From: Blastomussa wellsi
Taxonomy: Eukaryota; Cnidaria; Anthozoa; Scleractinia; Plerogyridae
Direction: 5' to 3'
Length of the DNA stretch: 64,000 nt
NCBI GenBank assembly: GCA_947652115.1
Contig: OX393561.1
Span: forward strand, 25,042,689-25,106,688
The notes under the pieces are model-generated. The model worked only from the letters and a program-made list of their open reading frames with translations. It made no database searches and was not told the DNA's origin. Numbering within the stretch: position 1 is the first letter of the stretch; each line of letters begins with the position of its first letter. Position numbers and translations under genes: made by a program. Of the stretch, positions 61,849 to 64,000 are shown piece after piece.

Positions 61849-62463
61849 ATGACAGAAGAGGTGATGATGGTGCCCACGAAAGAGTTTGACCAATTGGTTC
61901 AGTATTACAAAGGAGAAATCACGGACAATGCTTTGTTGAACAAAGCAGGTCATTTGGCCGCCGAAAGCCACCTGTTACTCAAAGACAAATCGATTCCCGC
62001 TGCTTGAGCCGTCAAGAAAATTAAACCTCTAGCTCGAGAGAGAGGTCGTTTGACCAAACGTATCAGACAAGTTGTTCCTTTGTCGAGCAGTAGTGTCGAT
62101 GAAGAGGAAGAGGAAGAAGAAGGGGCATTGGTGAGTGGACCATTGGAAACCATGTTCAAACAATTAATCAAGAACACTTCCCATGGTATGATAAAACCAA
62201 AGATCAAGGAAGAACCCTCCACGTCAGGTGTTAAAAAGAAATCACCTCCAACCAAATCACCCATTCCACCCGATTCAGAACTGGGAATGCTACTAAAAAA
62301 GGCTGACACCCTCCTGGGAAAAGAAAAAGACAAAAAAGGCAGAGGCAAACGTAAGAACAAGGCCAAACGTTTGAAACCTCGGCCCGGCTGGGAAGATTGG
62401 GCACAGAAGAAAAAACTGCGTCGACAGCTAAACTATGACGAAACCGAAGAGGAAGACGACTAA
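61849..62463 (+). pseudogene. Conserved Polinton protein with GPLETMFK block (one stop)
   Basis: The ATG at 61849 opens MTEEVMMVPTKEFDQLVQYY. A TGA at about 62005-62007 interrupts it, and the same frame continues to 62463. Features: YYKG..TDNALLNKAGHLAAE helix, an acidic run (EEEEEEEG), SGPLETMFKQLIKN, a Pro/Ser linker and a basic C-terminus. ~204 residues. It recurs beside capsid genes in Polintons; function unknown. The 3' end overlaps the PLA2-like gene by 29 bp. Confidence 0.6.
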
Positions 62464-62791
62464 GAGACGAAAGATCTTTCAAGGCAGTGGACTTGATCTT
62501 CAAAAGCTATTGGCAAAGACTGGGATGGAATTTCATTGGCCTGGGTATCGGTACATTGGGCCTGGTACCAAATTGACCAAGAGACTGAAACGAGGCGACC
62601 TGGGAATCAATCGACTGGACAAGATTGCTAAACAGCTCGATTTCGATTACGGCCGCGCTAAGAATTTGAGGGACAAGTGGAAAGCCAACGAGAAGATGAT
62701 CAAGGCTATCGACAAGTTACCTGGAAGTAACAACAAGACAGAAAGGATTGTAAAGAAAATCCTGCAAACCAAGAAAAAACTGAAATTGTAA
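62435..62791 (+). CDS. Phospholipase A2-like (parvovirus VP1u type) protein, catalytic His missing
   Basis: 118 residues. A basic N-terminus is followed by FHWPGYRYIGPGTKLTKRLK (calcium-loop type YxGPG), RGDLGINRLDKIAKQLDFDY and a basic helical C-terminus. In PLA2 domains of parvoviruses and adintoviruses the second block has HDxxY; here Leu replaces His (QLDFDY), so catalysis is unlikely. In those viruses the domain helps particles cross endosomal membranes. The frame itself is intact. Confidence 0.72.
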   Translation: MTKPKRKTTKRRKIFQGSGLDLQKLLAKTGMEFHWPGYRYIGPGTKLTKRLKRGDLGINRLDKIAKQLDFDYGRAKNLRDKWKANEKMIKAIDKLPGSNNKTERIVKKILQTKKKLKL

Positions 62792-64000
62792 AACGTTATT
62801 ATGTTACTAAAAGAAAAATAAAGTACATTGTTGGCGTTAAACACGACTCGTTACAATACTTTGACCTCGTAATAAGCAAACAAAAAATGTTGGGTGTATC
62901 CTTCAACACATGCGGAGCAGTAACCAAATGGGAAGGTTGGGAAAAACGTGAAAGAGAAGGGTTGTGAACGAATTTTTTCAGTGCTGTCACAATTGACTTA
63001 TGCCCACTGTGTTCAGCGGTTAACAGTTTTTATAAGATGCGAAGCGAATCGAGTCCCTTGCGACCTTTTATTATTTCATGTTCTATCTTTAGGGTTGAAT
63101 TTTTAATTCTTTTTTCGCTTTGTGTATATATTAATTTCCTTTAGCTCTGGTATTCTATGGCACCTTATTAATTAGAGCTTGTTTTACTTGCGAATGGTCC
63201 TTTAAAAAGTATGAGTTTCGCAAAATATTAGCGGAGCTCTGACGGTCCGAAGGGTTGCCAAGTGGAGCCCATACTCATATGGGAAAGAAAATGAACCCAT
63301 GAGTTGATGTTCTCATGGTTATCATGGCCAGCGGTATTGCTCGTGGGCGTGTACGCACGACGACGGAGTTGCCCAACATGGCAGTCATAAATAGTCATGT
63401 CAGCCTTTCATTGTTATAGGGCATCCATGCTATGATCAATTGACAGCTGTCAAATCAAGGTATACACTGACCAGTATCACATGACAGGAGACAGATCTGA
63501 AGTTGACCGCTGACCAGGTATTGTTTTTTCATTGATCGCAGGCTCAGGTCCGATTTTTTTGGCTTCTGGAAGCTTTCGTGGTCATTCTTAGCGGACATTC
63601 TGCAATTGGAGTTGACTTCATTTCGTGAGTCTTGCTGTCTCGTTTTTTCAGCAGTTACGCACGTCTCGCGGTCTCGAAAGGAAGTCTCGTAGTTGTGATT
63701 TTTGGTTAACATCCCATTTAGCTCTTGACTGTTGACAGATTTTATACCTCGCGCAGATTCATTCAGCAGCTTTATTATACATCAGAAGGCTCTTTTAGAC
63801 ATGTTTATATGACTCGTAGAAAACATTTGCTGGTCTAAACGTCTGGCGCTCGCATTTAAATTACTTAATGTCTCACAAAGTTTCGCATTTACCATTCGCT
63901 AAGGTGTCGCTAACAGTTAGGGAATTTAAGGAATCGGAAAAGAAACCACGTAACAGTTTTGTTACGGTCTTAGAATAAAACATGGTTACCATTGATCATT
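62792..64000. other. No gene seen after element C
   Basis: The frame around 62799-62990 and its opposite strand show no features. No terminal repeat of element C and no host exon were found up to the window end. Confidence 0.5.

Larger units (their letters stand above)
51971..62791. mobile_element. Element C: second Polinton/adintovirus-like lineage
   Basis: PolB runs leftward (55941 to 51971). A row of at least ten closely spaced genes runs rightward (56217 to 62791): unknown frames, integrase with chromodomain, capsid-type genes, packaging ATPase, hydrophobic, basic and PLA2-like proteins. Protein sequences differ strongly from elements A/B, so this is a separate lineage. I could not find TIRs or a target duplication; they may be lost. 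Frames carry stops and shifts throughout. No cysteine protease gene was recognised. Confidence 0.85.

Noticed and set aside
1..64000. CRISPR array or bacterial operon structure
   Set aside because: No regular spacer-repeat arrays. Introns, SINE/LINE content and splice sites show a eukaryotic genome.

Overview
The window looks like intronic DNA of a cnidarian, most likely a stony coral. This is an inference from the gene structure and the types of mobile DNA; I could not test it. One host gene runs left to right: a nose-resistant-to-fluoxetine (NRF-6)-like membrane acyltransferase. Seven exons are visible (5590-5818, 14268-14413, 15290-15374, 38462-38772, 39795-39968, 47707-47800, 49729-49821). 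Their reading frames join across the introns, except where one linker exon between 15374 and 38462 could not be placed. The 3' end lies beyond the window.

Almost everything else is mobile DNA. (A) 1-4340 is the decayed remnant of a Polinton/adintovirus-type virus-like element. (B) 22543-36765 is a 14.2 kb Polinton of the same family with both ends. It has ~850 bp terminal inverted repeats (TIRs) whose outermost ~172 bp form a large palindrome, and an AAAAC direct repeat on each side. It carries protein-primed PolB, integrase, packaging ATPase, major and minor capsid proteins and several small virion-type genes, nearly all broken. (C) 51971-62791 is a second, unrelated Polinton/adintovirus-like lineage. 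PolB is on the minus strand and a tightly packed gene row on the plus strand (integrase, capsid-type genes, ATPase, basic core-like and PLA2-like proteins), with a tRNA-Asp gene inside the row. (D) 42490-45841 is a short element with inverted ends. It encodes a ~850-residue protein I cannot name and a Cys-rich protein homologous to the one in element B's TIRs. (H) 7622-11479 is a DNA transposon with ~265-285 bp TIRs encoding an integrase-like transposase and a HECT ubiquitin-ligase protein. It sits exactly inside a tRNA-derived SINE with a 6 bp target duplication.

Smaller repeats fill the introns: piggyBac-type, hAT-like and other MITEs, LINE 3' ends, a GIY-YIG Penelope-like fragment with three palindromic tail-derived insertions, hairpins and minisatellites. 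Some insertions are nested, which gives relative ages: a Penelope tail sits in a LINE and another in an element C gene, and a LINE endonuclease fragment sits in element B.

Elements A and B carry complementary deletions. Together they show the ancestral gene order: minor capsid | conserved virion-type protein | coiled-coil protein | major capsid | ATPase | small membrane genes | integrase/PolB. Integrase and ATPase active sites are lost in B and C, so none of these elements looks autonomous.
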